The notes under the pieces: model-generated | Seen by the model: the letters and a program-made list of their open reading frames with translations, nothing else | Database searches by the model: none | Told to the model about the DNA's origin: nothing | Origin: Turritopsis dohrnii | Lineage: Eukaryota > Cnidaria > Hydrozoa > Anthoathecata > Oceaniidae | Direction of reading: 5' to 3' | DNA length: 64,000 bases | Assembly (NCBI GenBank): GCA_027922465.2 | Contig: BQMF02000655.1 | Span: 62,001 to 126,000 of the forward strand | Part shown: positions 22,690 through 33,143 of the stretch, in pieces | Layout of the letters: the number at the start of each line of letters is the position of its first letter | Numbering within the stretch: position 1 is the first letter of the stretch | Program-made: the position numbers and the translations under genes

Positions 22690-22720
<31 letters not shown>
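21828..22720 (+). mobile_element. R4/Dong-like LINE fragment between TAA microsatellites
   Basis: Flanked by (AAT)n on the left (21828-21884) and right (22692-22720). The interior holds the last part of an ORF and a 3' UTR of about 330 bp ending in AAAATAAAAGTAAACAG. Elements of the R4/Dong clade are known to insert into TAA repeats, and the coded domain fits a restriction-like endonuclease. The copy is 5'-truncated. Confidence 0.65.
21885..22359 (+). pseudogene. C-terminal restriction-like endonuclease of an R4/Dong-like LINE
   Basis: About 158 residues. RPDIIIKDRTNKTCMLIDMS gives the PD...D arrangement of the PD-(D/E)XK fold, followed by KEFEKLRKYKDLEIELQRL and VPVIVGALGMIKKG, a C-terminal signature I know from such LINEs. 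No RT domain precedes it; upstream frame is just the translated microsatellite. In full elements this domain nicks the target for target-primed reverse transcription. Confidence 0.65.
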
Positions 22721-23396
22721 CCAATTTATTTCAACCGTATAAGAAAAAATGTGTTCCTCTCACTGTACATAAAACATCTAAAAGAAGGAACAAAAATGGA
22801 TACTGCTAGTTTTAAAGGTAATCCTTTTTTGCGAGAAGAGTCTTTAAAAAGGGCGTTACGTAGTTTTATTGTGTCTCCATTCGCTTTAAAATACCGCGTT
22901 GTCACTGTTCGAACACTTTGGAAGTGCGAAGATGCTTTTCATAGATTGTGGGGAAAGCGAGAACAACTACAGAAGATGTTAAATTCGATACCGCAGGTTG
23001 TAGCGTTTTTTAGTTGTGTTACCGCTCTGGAAAATCGGAATAGTGATGCAGCAATTCGATCTTCCGATCCTGGGTTTTCTTTCTGGATCGTATTTGACTA
23101 GCCAGAAATCAGTGGTACTGTGGTCGAAGATAGGATAGTTCAAAAGCTTTTGACAGCTGGCTTAGGTGTCAGTTCTTGCAAGATTGTGAGAGGAAGAGGT
23201 TTGTTACGTTGAGAAATATTAAACAGTTATTTCGTAAATGTCCCTTTGAAGAAGTCAAATTGCTTTTCCACTTTGTTTATATCCATATAGGTGAAAGTAA
23301 TCAATCAGCTGAAAATGCATATGCAAGTAGCCTGTACATCACATTGAAAGACCACAAGTGTCAGGAGGTTCTGCAAGCACTTGTCATTGCAACATC
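22721..23396 (+). other. Unassigned, with two unrecognised frames
   Basis: Open frames 22751-23101 (116 aa) and 23176-23469 (97 aa) lie in tandem here. I see no known motif. The first reads like a soluble helical protein (LKRALRSFIVSPFALKYRVV), the second runs into the GTTACA repeats. They could be remnants of one broken gene of unknown kind. Confidence 0.25.
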
Positions 23397-23399
23397 GGA

Positions 23400-24030
23400 T
23401 TGTCAGCTGTTTCTAGTTACACGTTGTTACATGTTGTTACATGTTGTTACACCTTGTTACAAGTTCTGAGAGAGTACAGTGACGCATTACGTCACTTTCT
23501 GTGACGTCATTGCAACACGGGATTGTCAGCTGTTTCTAGTTACACGTTGTTACATGTTGTTACATGTTGTTACACCTTGTTACAAGTTCTGAGAGAGTAA
23601 AGTGACGCATTACGTCACTTTCTGTGACGTCATTGCAACACTGGATTGTCAGCTAGTGCAATGGTCAGCTGAGATCTCGCAAATGACGACATAGCCGGGA
23701 ATGACGCAATTCTATGCTTTATTGGTGAAAAGCATGTAACAAGATGTAACTAGATGTAACAAGGTGTAACTACGTGTAACTAATATCAGCTGATTATTGA
23801 GTGACGTTAGCAGAAGTGACGTAGATTGAACTTTTCCACTCTGTAGAACTGTAACAAGATGTAACTAAATGTAACAAGGTGTAACTGCCTGTGACTAATA
23901 TCAGCTGATTCTGGAGTCAAATGACGTCAGTAAAAGAAGTGACGTAGATTGAACTTTTCCTTTGTGTGGAACTGTAACAACATGTAACTAGATGTAACAA
24001 GGTGTAACTACATGTAAGTAAAATCAAATG
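23400..24030. repeat. Converging GTTACA / GTAACA repeat clusters
   Basis: Two left modules (about 23406-23467, 23527-23588) repeat GTTACATGTTGTTACA; three right modules (about 23736-23793, 23850-23908, 23970-24025) repeat TGTAACAAGATGTAACTA in the opposite sense. Modules are about 114-122 bp apart and carry CAGCTG and TGACGTCA-like palindromes. The whole is roughly a palindrome about 23.68 kb, suggesting a foldback element with iterated binding sites. Confidence 0.7.
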
Positions 24031-24504
24031 ATTTGAAAGCCAATAGAGTCTTTCTCATAAAGGAAGAATGACAAGCTTGAGAGTAGAAGACAATATTATT
24101 GGATATGGAAGGTGGGGCAGTGGGGATTTTAATTAGTCCTTGTTTACGTACTATCTTTGTATTTGTTTCCAAATAATTTTCTACAACTGTTTTGCCTTGA
24201 TCTAATGACAATCATAAATGTTGTGTCTCTATGTAAAAACAGCTTAAGACAGTCTTGCTTTATTAGCATTGACAGTTTCGCCATTATACCCGTACAATTT
24301 TCCAATTCGGTAAATCTAAACGTGATGCCAGGCTTTAGTTCGTGTGTCTTTATCATGTCTTTAAACGAGATCTTAATAGTTAACAGAACAAGAAAGACCT
24401 TTTACCATATAAATTGTCGGTCTTCCAGCGACCATTTTGTCATTAAGGGAATTATTAACACATCAATAATGTAAAGAGTCTCAAGTGAGCCTCGTGAAAT
24501 GTTT
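24031..24504. other. Mixed repeat DNA left of the LINE
   Basis: From 24395 it shares blocks with 11440-11600. The 105-aa frame at 24157-24474 has no recognisable domain. Confidence 0.35.
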
Positions 24505-24756
24505 CTTTTAAATAAAAAGGAACTTTTACAAACAGGAACACGCGCTTTTATTATTATTTTATACTTGACCGATTCTAAAAATTAGATACACAAAGGAACA
24601 AAAAAAATGTATACGATATATAAGTATTTCCATATATACAAATGGTTCTTCGTCTTGAAATGCGTATGTTGTATATTATGCGTAAGTGTAAGTAGAAAAT
24701 TAATTCGAATAGACAAACAAAAAACCAAAAACCAAATCAATTGACAGTATAAAAGA

Positions 24757-25902
24757 TTATTTCATTGCTCGGGCTAAAGCTTTATCTAGTAAATAGTTCT
24801 TCAATGCGCTTTTGAATGAGTTTAGCTTGTCAATGTCACGGATCGACTTCGGCAGGTCGTTGAAAATGCGTTTTGCTTCTACTTGGAAGCTCGTGACTTT
24901 ATCTTTGCATTCAATCATAGCTCCTTTTATGTTGGTGTTGCTACGTAGGGATCTCCGGTCCACCTTGCGCTCGACTCGCATGTTTTCAGGAACATTTTCA
25001 TAAAGAGCTTTGAATGCTAACACCGAAATAGCATATTCATGTCTCTCTAACACTGGAAGCCACGACAGCTTGATAACATCTTCAATGTTGGCGTGCTTTT
25101 GGAGAACGAAACCTGCTGCTGCGTCCTGAACTTTTTGAAGTTTGTTCAGTAGATAAACTGGGGTTGTTCCAATGTAGACTGAACTTGCATAGTCAAGCTT
25201 TGTCAGTATCAGGGCATTGGCAAGCTGTTTCTTTAGTTGTAAGGGTATTAGGCGCTTCATCATCCTTAGCAACTTTAGCGTACTGAAGCAGACTTTGACC
25301 GTGCTGTCGATGTGTGGTTTCCAGTCCAGGTGTTGGTGGAACGTAACGCCGAGTACCTTGAGCTCTTCCACAGCCTCAAAGATGTGACCATCATATTGAA
25401 TCCTTGTATTAGTGTTTTTTATGTTGTGAACACGCGACAGCTGCTTACTGCTGAAGAGCATCGTTTTCGTTTTGGTGTTGTTAAATACCAGATTGGAGTC
25501 TGTTGACCATGACTTTAGGTTGTGAAGATCAAGCTTGAGGAGCTGTGTGTTTTCTTCAATTTGTGATGGTTTGCAGTGATTGTAAACAGTTGTGTCGTCT
25601 GTGTACTGAAGCGAAGCGGATGTGTTTAGGTAGTTGGAGAGGTCTATCACATAGAGATTGAAGATGACAGGTCCAAGTATGGATCCCTGCGGGACACCGA
25701 ATTTTGTCTTACGCGTTGTAGAACATTTGTCATCTATCTGCACGTAATGCATTCGGTATGCGATGTACTCTGTTAGCCAGTGAAGAAAGGAATTGGAGAA
25801 CTGTAGCTTGGTAAGCTTTCGCAGTAACACCTCATAGTCTATTGTGTCGAAAGCCTTTGAATAATCTGCGAAGACTGCAACCGTCACCTCCCCTCTATCC
25901 AT
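24757..25902 (-). CDS. LINE reverse transcriptase (palm, thumb)
   Basis: 381 residues. Motif A FADYSKAFD (11-19), motif B GVPQGSILGP (69-78), motif C YTDD (100-103, Ala replaced by Thr but both Asp kept), then the LGVTF and WKPHI region of CR1/L2/Jockey-type RTs. The C-terminal SFKSALKNYLLDKA is also typical. The fingers are in another frame upstream (25884-26081), so a frameshift separates them. No endonuclease is present because the 5' part is missing. Confidence 0.85.
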   Translation of the reverse strand: MDRGEVTVAVFADYSKAFDTIDYEVLLRKLTKLQFSNSFLHWLTEYIAYRMHYVQIDDKCSTTRKTKFGVPQGSILGPVIFNLYVIDLSNYLNTSASLQYTDDTTVYNHCKPSQIEENTQLLKLDLHNLKSWSTDSNLVFNNTKTKTMLFSSKQLSRVHNIKNTNTRIQYDGHIFEAVEELKVLGVTFHQHLDWKPHIDSTVKVCFSTLKLLRMMKRLIPLQLKKQLANALILTKLDYASSVYIGTTPVYLLNKLQKVQDAAAGFVLQKHANIEDVIKLSWLPVLERHEYAISVLAFKALYENVPENMRVERKVDRRSLRSNTNIKGAMIECKDKVTSFQVEAKRIFNDLPKSIRDIDKLNSFKSALKNYLLDKALARAMK

Positions 25903-26081
25903 TGCTTCAGAATGTCATCCTTCATCTTAAGGAGACATGTTACTGCTGATCTTGATTTTCGGAAGCCATGTTGCGTTTGCTTGTATAACGTTTCGATGTG
26001 TTCTACCAGTTGCTGCAGGACAACTCTTACGAAGACCTTGGACAAGACAGGCAGGACAGATATCGGACGGTAGTTAGACAT
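25884..26081 (-). pseudogene. LINE RT fingers, frameshifted
   Basis: NYRPISVLPVLSKVFVRVV and TQHGFRKSRSAVTCLL are RT motifs 0-2. Its frame overlaps the next ORF by 19 bp, so one indel has split the RT. Confidence 0.8.
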
Positions 26082-26109
26082 GGTAAAAAGCGTTTACCCG
26101 GGTTACTAG

Positions 26110-27223
26110 TCTACTTATACTAATTCGCGTAGTGTGTAACACATTTAACTTAGAGAGTGTTGTGTTTTTGTTTTTTTAATGGTCAAAATCTTCTTAATCG
26201 TGCTCATATAGCGGCGGTTCGACCAAGCAAGACACATTCACGATTAGTATAATAGCACGTAGCATTTGACGTCAGATGTTTTTATGACCACGGGGAACCA
26301 TTGCATTGCATCCCCAATCGAACGGGTCGTTTTTGGGGAAATATCTCGGGAACCAATGGGGATAACTGACGTTTTTAAGGGTCTGCGATACGGGTGATGG
26401 AGCGACGCAACATTTGGGCCTAAATTTTATTTGGTACTGCGGCTATGACGTCCTCAAAATCTTTGATCAACGATATCTCTGCAACGGTTGGTTGTAACGA
26501 AACGATCCCATACACTTTTTTGATCAGTTTTTCGAGCTCTACAACATGGATACACTTTTCACCTACGATTCCATGGTTTAATTTTTCGTCAACTCATTTC
26601 GTCAGGGGACTTACGCAAAACTTTTTCACAATTATAGCCGTAAAAAACTTTTACGCGAGTTACATCAGTACACTTTCCATTTCCAATTCCGCAATTTAAA
26701 TTTCCGACATGGAGAACACACACGGGAGAGTGATGGTATTTTTAAAAATTTACGGCCAAAATCTTCTTCATCGTGGTGATATAGCGGCAGTTCGACCACG
26801 CAAGACACATTCACGATTAGTATAATAGCACGTGGCATTTAATGTCAGTTATTTTTATGATCACGGGGAACCATTGCATTGCATCCCCAGGAAAAACATC
26901 TCGAGAACCAATGAGAATAACTGACGTTTTTTAGGGTCTGCGATACAGGCGATGTGGTGACGCAAATTTTGGGACTAAATTTTATTTGGTACTGCGGCTG
27001 TGACGTCATCAAAATCTTTGATCGACAATATCTCAGCAACGGTTGGTCGTAGCGAAACGATCCAATACGTTTTTTTATCAGTTTTTCGAGCTCTACAACA
27101 TGGTTGCACAGTTGAGTCGCGATTCTTTAATTAAAATTTTCGTAACGGGGTTCACACACACGGGTAACGCGGCACATCGTTTTCAAAATTATTAGCCGCA
27201 AAAAACTTTTACGCGGGTTACTA
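26110..27223 (+). repeat. Two fused Helitron units
   Basis: 5' end TCTACTTATACTAATTCGCG. First unit lacks its last bases at about 26661 (GCGAGTTAC then ATCAGTACAC) and re-enters a second unit; two CATTGCATTGCATCCCC anchors (26294, 26870). Ends GGGTTACTA. Confidence 0.75.
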
Positions 27224-27383
27224 TCTATATTCTAGTACGGGCTGTGCATCCAGTTTTTAGTTGAGAGAGTGAATGTTTCGGGTCGTTTTTCACGGTCAAA
27301 ATCTTCTTAATCGTGGTCATATAGCGGCAGTTAGACCGCGCATGACACATTCACGATTAGTATAAGCGGAAACCCTCACAGCG

Positions 27384-27761
27384 CATTTGATCGTTCAAAT
27401 GTTTTGTTGTTTGCAAGATCAAGAATCGATAGCGTTGACGTTCGTTTACCAGCAAGTTTTTATTTGCTATTTTGAAAAAGAGGTAATGAAACATACGAGA
27501 GTAAGAAATCTCAAGACAACGAAGTTAGTAACGAAAGTATTGCACGAAGATTTGTTAATGTTTTTAGGGTAAGTACGCTCTTGAACTTTTTTTGTTTGTT
27601 TTGCTTTTCTTATAATATAAATAGGGTTGCTGCACCATCACTTCTCCTTTAGTGAAGACCAATAAAAGCAATGAAATTTGAAGAAATGAATTTTAAGTCA
27701 TGACATTCTGGGTTTGTGAAGAACAATATTCTATATTAATATCCAACCTTAGCTTCGTAAA
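27384..27761 (+). repeat. Direct repeat A left of LINE fragment
   Basis: CATTTGATCGTTCAAATG through CTTCGTAAAAAGAAAATCA, a few percent different from 28201-28578. Includes the leader exon-like AATGTTTTTAGGGTAAGTACG. Confidence 0.8.
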
Positions 27762-27780
27762 AAGAAAATCATAAAAAAAG

Positions 27781-28203
27781 AAATGTTTCTTTTAAATAAA
27801 AAAGAACTTTTACAAACAGGAACACGCGCTTTTATTATTATTTTATACTTGACCGATTCTAAAAATTAGATACACAAAGGAACAAAAAAAATGTATACGA
27901 TATATAAGTATTTCCATATATACAAATGGTTCTTCGTCTTGAAATGCGTATGTTGTATATTATGCGTAAGTGTAAGTAGAAAATTAATTCGAATAGACAA
28001 ACTAAAAAACCAAAAACCAAATCAATTGACAGTATAAAAGATTATTTCATTGCTCGGGCTAAAGCTTTATCTAGTAAATAGTTCTTCAATGCGCTTTTGA
28101 ATGAGTTTAGCTTGTCAATGTCACGGATCGACTTCGGCAGGTCGTTGAAAATGCGTTTTGCTTCTACTTGGAAGCTCGTGACTTTATCTTTGCATTCAAT
28201 CAT
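27781..28203 (-). mobile_element. LINE 3' fragment bracketed by 378-bp direct repeats
   Basis: Nearly identical to 24505-24911, the 3' end of the LINE above, broken within the RT C-terminus at TGCATTCAATCAT. It sits between two copies of the same Helitron segment. Confidence 0.85.
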
Positions 28204-28578
28204 TTGATCGTTCAAATGTTTTGATTGTTTGCAAGATCAAGAATCGATAGCGTTGACGTTCGTTTACCAGCAAGTTTTTATTTGCTATTTTGAAAAAGAG
28301 GTAATGAAACATACGAGAGTAAGAAATCTCAAGACAACGAAGTTAGTAACGAAAGTATTGCACGAAGATTTGTTAATGTTTTTAGGGTAAGTACGCTCTT
28401 GAACTTTTTTTGTTTGTTTTGTTTTTCTTATAATATAAATAGGGTTGCACCATCACTTCTCCTTTAGTGAAGACCAATAAAAGCAATGAAATTTGAGGAA
28501 ATGAATTTTAAATCATGACATTCTGGGTTTGTGAAGAACAATATTCTATATTAATATCCAACCTTAGCTTCGTAAAAC
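28201..28578 (+). repeat. Direct repeat A' right of LINE fragment
   Basis: Second copy of 27384-27761. It shares the trinucleotide CAT with the LINE fragment at the junction and then continues into family sequence that the left copy lacks. Confidence 0.8.
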
Positions 28579-29559
28579 GAAAATCACTCAAAGGTATTAA
28601 TTTATCTTGACACGTTTACGACTTACGGGTTTGGCTTTTCAAAATAGCAAAATAGCTTCTGTTTACCTTGGATCATGGGTTCCATGAACAGTTACAGCCA
28701 TTTTAATCTTTCTGTGGTTTTCATGTGCGCACAATTTATTTCTAGATCGTATCGTAAAAGGATTTAATATGAGTATTTTTTATGTGTTTCAGATCTTCCG
28801 AGTAAAAAGATGTTTATGGTGTGCAGTGTTGACAATGAACAAGTAAAATGCTTTATCTGGAATACCTACAGAGTTTTTAATTAAAAGAGTGAGAAGTACT
28901 TTTTTCCATTTTGACGTTGCATTTTTTAATCACAGGGAACCATTGCATTGCATATTGAATCGTACAAGGCGCTTTTCGAGAATTACATTTTTGATGGTCC
29001 GCGCAGGGCTGTGATGTTTGATCGCCGACATCTCGGTAACGGTTACTGTATTTTTCAAATCAGTTGGATGTACTTTCTTAACATCGTTCCGTGATTAAAA
29101 TTTTTGTAGCCATTTTTTTAAAAAGCAAAACACGTAAAATATTTTACACAAGATGCAATTTATTTTAGAGAGTGAAAATAGCGGATGCACAGCGCGTATA
29201 TATTATTTTTGATGGGTTTCAGATCTTCCAAGTAAAACAATATTTTTGTTCTACGCCCCAGTGTTGATTGCAAACTTGGAAAAATGTTTTATCTAGGTTG
29301 TGTCTGTTTAAGTGGATCTTTAAAATCAGGAGAACCATCGCATTGCCTCCTAAATTAGACTCGAAGTTATTTGGAAAACATCTTTAAAACCTCTAAGAAA
29401 ATAACTGGTAGTTTTATGGTCCGCGTTATTGATGAAGTGGTGACTACAACACTAACGCACTTTCTGTTTGTCATTTTGTAAATTAATTTTTCGACACCAT
29501 TTTTGAGACGTCAATTTCAAGAATTAAAATCCGTAAAAATTTTTTACACGGGTTACTAG

Positions 29560-30119
29560 TCCATATATGCCAATTCGCGTTGTGCATCCCGCTTTTATTT
29601 TAGAGAGTGTTTTGTTTTTTTTAAAATTTACGGTCAAAATCTTCTTAATCGTGGTCATTTTTTCGTTAGACCATTGATAATTGACGATTAGTTTATTAGC
29701 CCGCGGCGTGACATGAGTTATTTTTATCGCATAACGGGGGAATCATTGCATTGCATCCCCAATGATGAACGCGACGTTTTTGGGGAAATATCTCGAGAAC
29801 CAATAGGGATAACTGACGTTTTTAAAGATCCGGGATACAGGTGAAGGGATGACGCAACATTTGGGCCTATATTTTATTTGGTACTGTGGCTATGACATCA
29901 TCAAAATTTTGCTCGACGATATCTCAGCAACGGTTGGTCGTAGCCAAGCGATCCCAGATACTTTTTTTGACCAGTTTTTCAAGCTCTACAACATGGGTAC
30001 ATTTTCCATTCACAATTCCGTGATTTAATTTTTATCACAAGGTACATACACGGGAATGCGGGATTTCTGCACATCCTTTTGGAAATTAAAGCCGTAAAAA
30101 ACTTTAACGTGAGTTACTA
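29560..30119 (+). repeat. Helitron array unit (560 bp)
   Basis: TCCATATATGCCAATTCGCG start; ends GAGTTACTA. TGACATCA replaces one TGACGTCA. Confidence 0.85.
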
Positions 30120-30680
30120 TCTTATTATCCTAATTCGCGTGGTGCATCCCACCTTTATTTTAGAGAGTGCTGTGTTTTTTCTAAATTTGCGGTGAAAATC
30201 TTCTTAATCGTGGTCATTTATTTGTTACACCATTGATAATTGACGATTAGTATAATGGCACACGCCGTGACGTCAGTTTTTTTTTATCTTATCACGGTAG
30301 AACCATTGCATTGCATCCTCAAACGAACGCGACGTTTTTGGGGAAATATCTCGAGAACCAATAGAGATAACTGACGTTTTTTGAGGTCCGCTATACGGGT
30401 GACGGGGTGACGAAACATTTGGGCCCAACTTTGATTTGGTACTGCGGCTATGACGTCATCAAAACCTTTGATCGACCATATCTCCGCAACGGTTGGTCGT
30501 ACCGAAACGATCACATACATTTTTTTGATCAGTTTTTCAAGCTCTACAACATGGACACATTTTTCAGTCCCAATTTTGTAATTAAATTTTTGTAACGGGG
30601 TACACACACGGGAACACGTCGTATTTCTGCAGATTCTTTTCGAAATTAAAGTCGTAAAAAACTTTTACGCGAGATACTAG
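30120..30680 (+). repeat. Helitron array unit (561 bp)
   Basis: TCTTATTATCCTAATTCGCG start; 3' hairpin CGTAAAA-AAC-TTTTACG; ends GATACTAG. Confidence 0.87.
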
Positions 30681-31212
30681 GCTTATTATACTAATTCGCG
30701 TTGTGCATACCACTTTTATTTTAGAGAGTGGTATATTTAGTTTTATTTTACGGTCATCGTCCTCTTATGTGCGCGTAAAACCACGTAGATGCGAGAGACA
30801 CTTTTTTAACGACTATTCCAAAAGCACGTGGCATCATTTGACGTCAGTTGTTTTATGATCACGGGGAATCATTGCATTGCATCCCCAATAGAACGCGACG
30901 TTTTTGGGGAAATATCTCGGGAACCAATAGGGATAACTGACGTTTTTTAGGGTTGGTGACACGGGTGATGGGGTGACGCAACATTTGGGCCTAAATTGTA
31001 TTTGGTACTGCGGCTATGACGTCAACAATATCTTTGATCGACGATATCTCTGCAACGGTTGGTCGTAGCGAAACGATCCTACACAATTTTTTGATCAGTT
31101 TTTCAAGCTATACAATATGGGCAAACTTATCATTGCCAATTCTTAATTTTATTTTTCGTGAACTAGACGCATGTTGATCATGGGTGGCGAGCTACGCCGC
31201 CTTGGCGGCTAG
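30681..31212 (+). repeat. Helitron array unit with a foreign 3' end (532 bp)
   Basis: Starts GCTTATTATACTAATTCGCG. The normal hairpin end is replaced from about 31165 by the second-family terminus GGTGGCG-AGCTA-CGCCGCC-TTGGCGGCTAG. Confidence 0.8.
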
Positions 31213-31778
31213 TCTATCTTATTATAATAATCCGCAATTGTGCATACCACTTTTATATTAGAGAGTGATATATTTACTTTAAATTTACGGTCATCGTCCT
31301 CTTATGTACGCGTAAAACCACGTAGATGCGAGAGTCACTTTTTCACGATCATTTCAAAAGGACGTGGCATTTGACGTCAGTTTTTTTATGATCACGGGGA
31401 ATCATTGCATTGCATACCCAATCGAACAAGACGTTTTTGGGGAAATATCTCTAGAACCAATAGGGATAAGTGACGTTTTTATGGGTCCACAATGCGGGTG
31501 AAGGGGTGACGCAAAATTTGGGCCTAAATTTTATTTGGTACTGCGGCTATGACGTCATCAAAACTTTTGATTGACGATATCTCTGCAACGGTTGGTCGTA
31601 GCGAAACGATCCCATACATTTTTTTGATCAGTTTTTTGAGCTCTACAACATAGGCACACTTTTGGGTTGCGATTCTATCAATTATTTTTTCGTCGCCGGG
31701 TACGTACACGGGAATGCGGGATCCTTGCACATTCTTTTCGGAATAAAAGCTGTATAAACCTTTTACGCGAGTTACTAG
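31213..31778 (+). repeat. Helitron array unit (566 bp)
   Basis: TCTATCTTATTATAATAATC start; ends CGCGAGTTACTAG. Confidence 0.87.
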
Positions 31779-32336
31779 TATATACTAATTCGCGTTGTGC
31801 ATCCCACTTTTATTTTAGAGAGTGATATATTTGTTTAAATTTTGCGGTCATCGTCCTCTTATGTGCGCGTAAAACCACGTAGAGGCGAGAGACACTTTTT
31901 TCACGATCATTCCAAAAGCACGTGGCATTTGACGTCAGCTTTTTTATGAACACGGGGAATCATTGCATTGCATCCCCAATCGAACAAGACGTTTTTGGGG
32001 AAATATCTCTAGAACCAATAGGGATAACTGAAGTTTTTATGGGTCCACAATGCGGGTGAAGGGGTGACGCAAAATTTGGGCCTAAATTTTATTTGGTACT
32101 GCGGCTATGACGTCACCAAAATCTTTGATCGACGATATCTCTGCAACAGTTGGTTGTATCGAAACGATCCCATACATTTTTTTGATCAGTTTTTCGAGCT
32201 ATAAAACATCAGTACACTTTTAAGTCACGAATCTGTAATTGAAATTTTCGTCACGGGGTTTGCACACGGGAATGGTGGATTTGACCTAATGTTTTCGAAG
32301 TTGAGTTCGGTAAAAAGTTTTTACCCGGGTTACTAG
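31779..32336 (+). repeat. Helitron array unit (558 bp)
   Basis: TATATACTAATTCGCG start; ends with hairpin GGTAAAAA-G-TTTTTACC then CGGGTTACTAG. Confidence 0.88.
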
Positions 32337-32661
32337 TCTATATACTTATTATGAGTGTGCATCCGCTTTTTTCACGCTTTCACTCTTTAAAATTTCGGGT
32401 CGCTTTTACGGGCACTTATTCATATTAGTGTCTCAGACCACGGTTAATATTTTTCTACGATTACTATATGGGAGAAGACTTTACATTGCGTTTTTTTTAT
32501 TTTTTCGAACGTTTTGCAAACATAGCAACTAAGTTCGTTCAGAATGTAAACAAACTTATTTTCGCTCTGAAAAAAATTGCGAAGGAGCTCGAACGAGTCA
32601 AAACAATAGAAAAAAGGAAAAGATACTGAAAGCGAAAGCGATAGCGCGTAAAGTTTATCAG

Positions 32662-33066
32662 GTAATTTATTATAGTGGATAGATTTTATGGAAAATATTA
32701 TGGAAAATGAAAGTGTCTTTTTTATGATTCTTATGCAGAGTTGGCGATTTATAATTAAAAGCAGAAAGTTTAAAAGAAATTCATTGGAAGAACAGTTCAG
32801 AGTAAAGCGAGTAAAGTTTATGAGGTAAGTTATTATTGTCGTTAAGTTATTTAGAGTGATGATTTATGCAAAGTGATTTATGAAAGTGTCTTTTTTTATG
32901 ATTCTTATTCAGAGTTGACGATTTATTAAAAAGCAGAAAGTTTTATTGCGATATATTAAAAGAACGGTTAAGAGTTTTCTCCAGGTAATTGTTAGGATGC
33001 TGAAGTATCTTTTTCTTTCATGAAAGCACATTGAGTTTTTAATTTTCATGTCTTTTTATTATTCAG
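32662..33066 (+). other. Helitron 5' leader with three candidate short introns
   Basis: Possible introns at 32662-32738 (CAG/GTAAT...GCAG), 32825-32912 (GAG/GTAAGT...TCAG) and 32985-33066 (CAG/GTAAT...TTCAG). The first two, with their exons, are tandem copies of each other (AAAGTTTAT.AGGTAA and GTGTCTTTTTTTATGATTCTTATTCAGAGTTG-like sequence, in two shorter blocks). No coding potential. Splicing is inferred from consensus only. Confidence 0.45.
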
Positions 33067-33143
33067 GTTTGGGAGTTAATCAACAATTTGGTAGTTGGAG
33101 TTTTTTTATTTCTAAAGTTTCCTTATTATTACTACTGTTTGTC

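Larger units (their letters stand above)
24505..26081 (-). mobile_element. 5'-truncated LINE (CR1/L2-like)
   Basis: On the minus strand: RT fingers (25884-26081), RT palm and thumb (24757-25902), then a 3' UTR to about 24505. It begins abruptly at the Helitron unit boundary near 26081, as expected for 5' truncation. A second copy of the 3' 420 bp is at 27781-28203. Confidence 0.8.
21308..26109 (+). repeat. Helitron array unit split by insertions
   Basis: 5' end TCTACTTATACTAATCC. Typical unit sequence runs to about 21826, where a TAA microsatellite and an R4/Dong-like fragment intervene. Unit 3' end TTTACCCGGGTTACTAG reappears at 26093-26109 after the LINE. Confidence 0.7.
27224..29559 (+). 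repeat. Helitron unit of the 1.3 kb type, enlarged
   Basis: 5' end TCTATATTCTAGTACGGG and first 150 bp match copies 1 and 2. It contains a direct duplication around a LINE fragment, and at about 29155-29205 an inverted copy of a Helitron 5' end. Ends TTTTACACGGGTTACTAG. Confidence 0.7.

Noticed and set aside
23400..24030. CRISPR-like array
   Set aside because: Repeats are short, variable and in opposing orientations, without unique spacers, in animal DNA.
20439..32336. Regular repeats of about 555 bp as a conventional centromeric satellite
   Set aside because: Each unit has Helitron 5' and 3' termini and a coding Helitron sits in register, so transposon concatemer explains it better.
33048..33143. 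Hydrophobic, signal-like N-terminus on the first Helitron frame
   Set aside because: The ATG lies within a probable intron; the likelier start is 33144, so no secretion signal is claimed.
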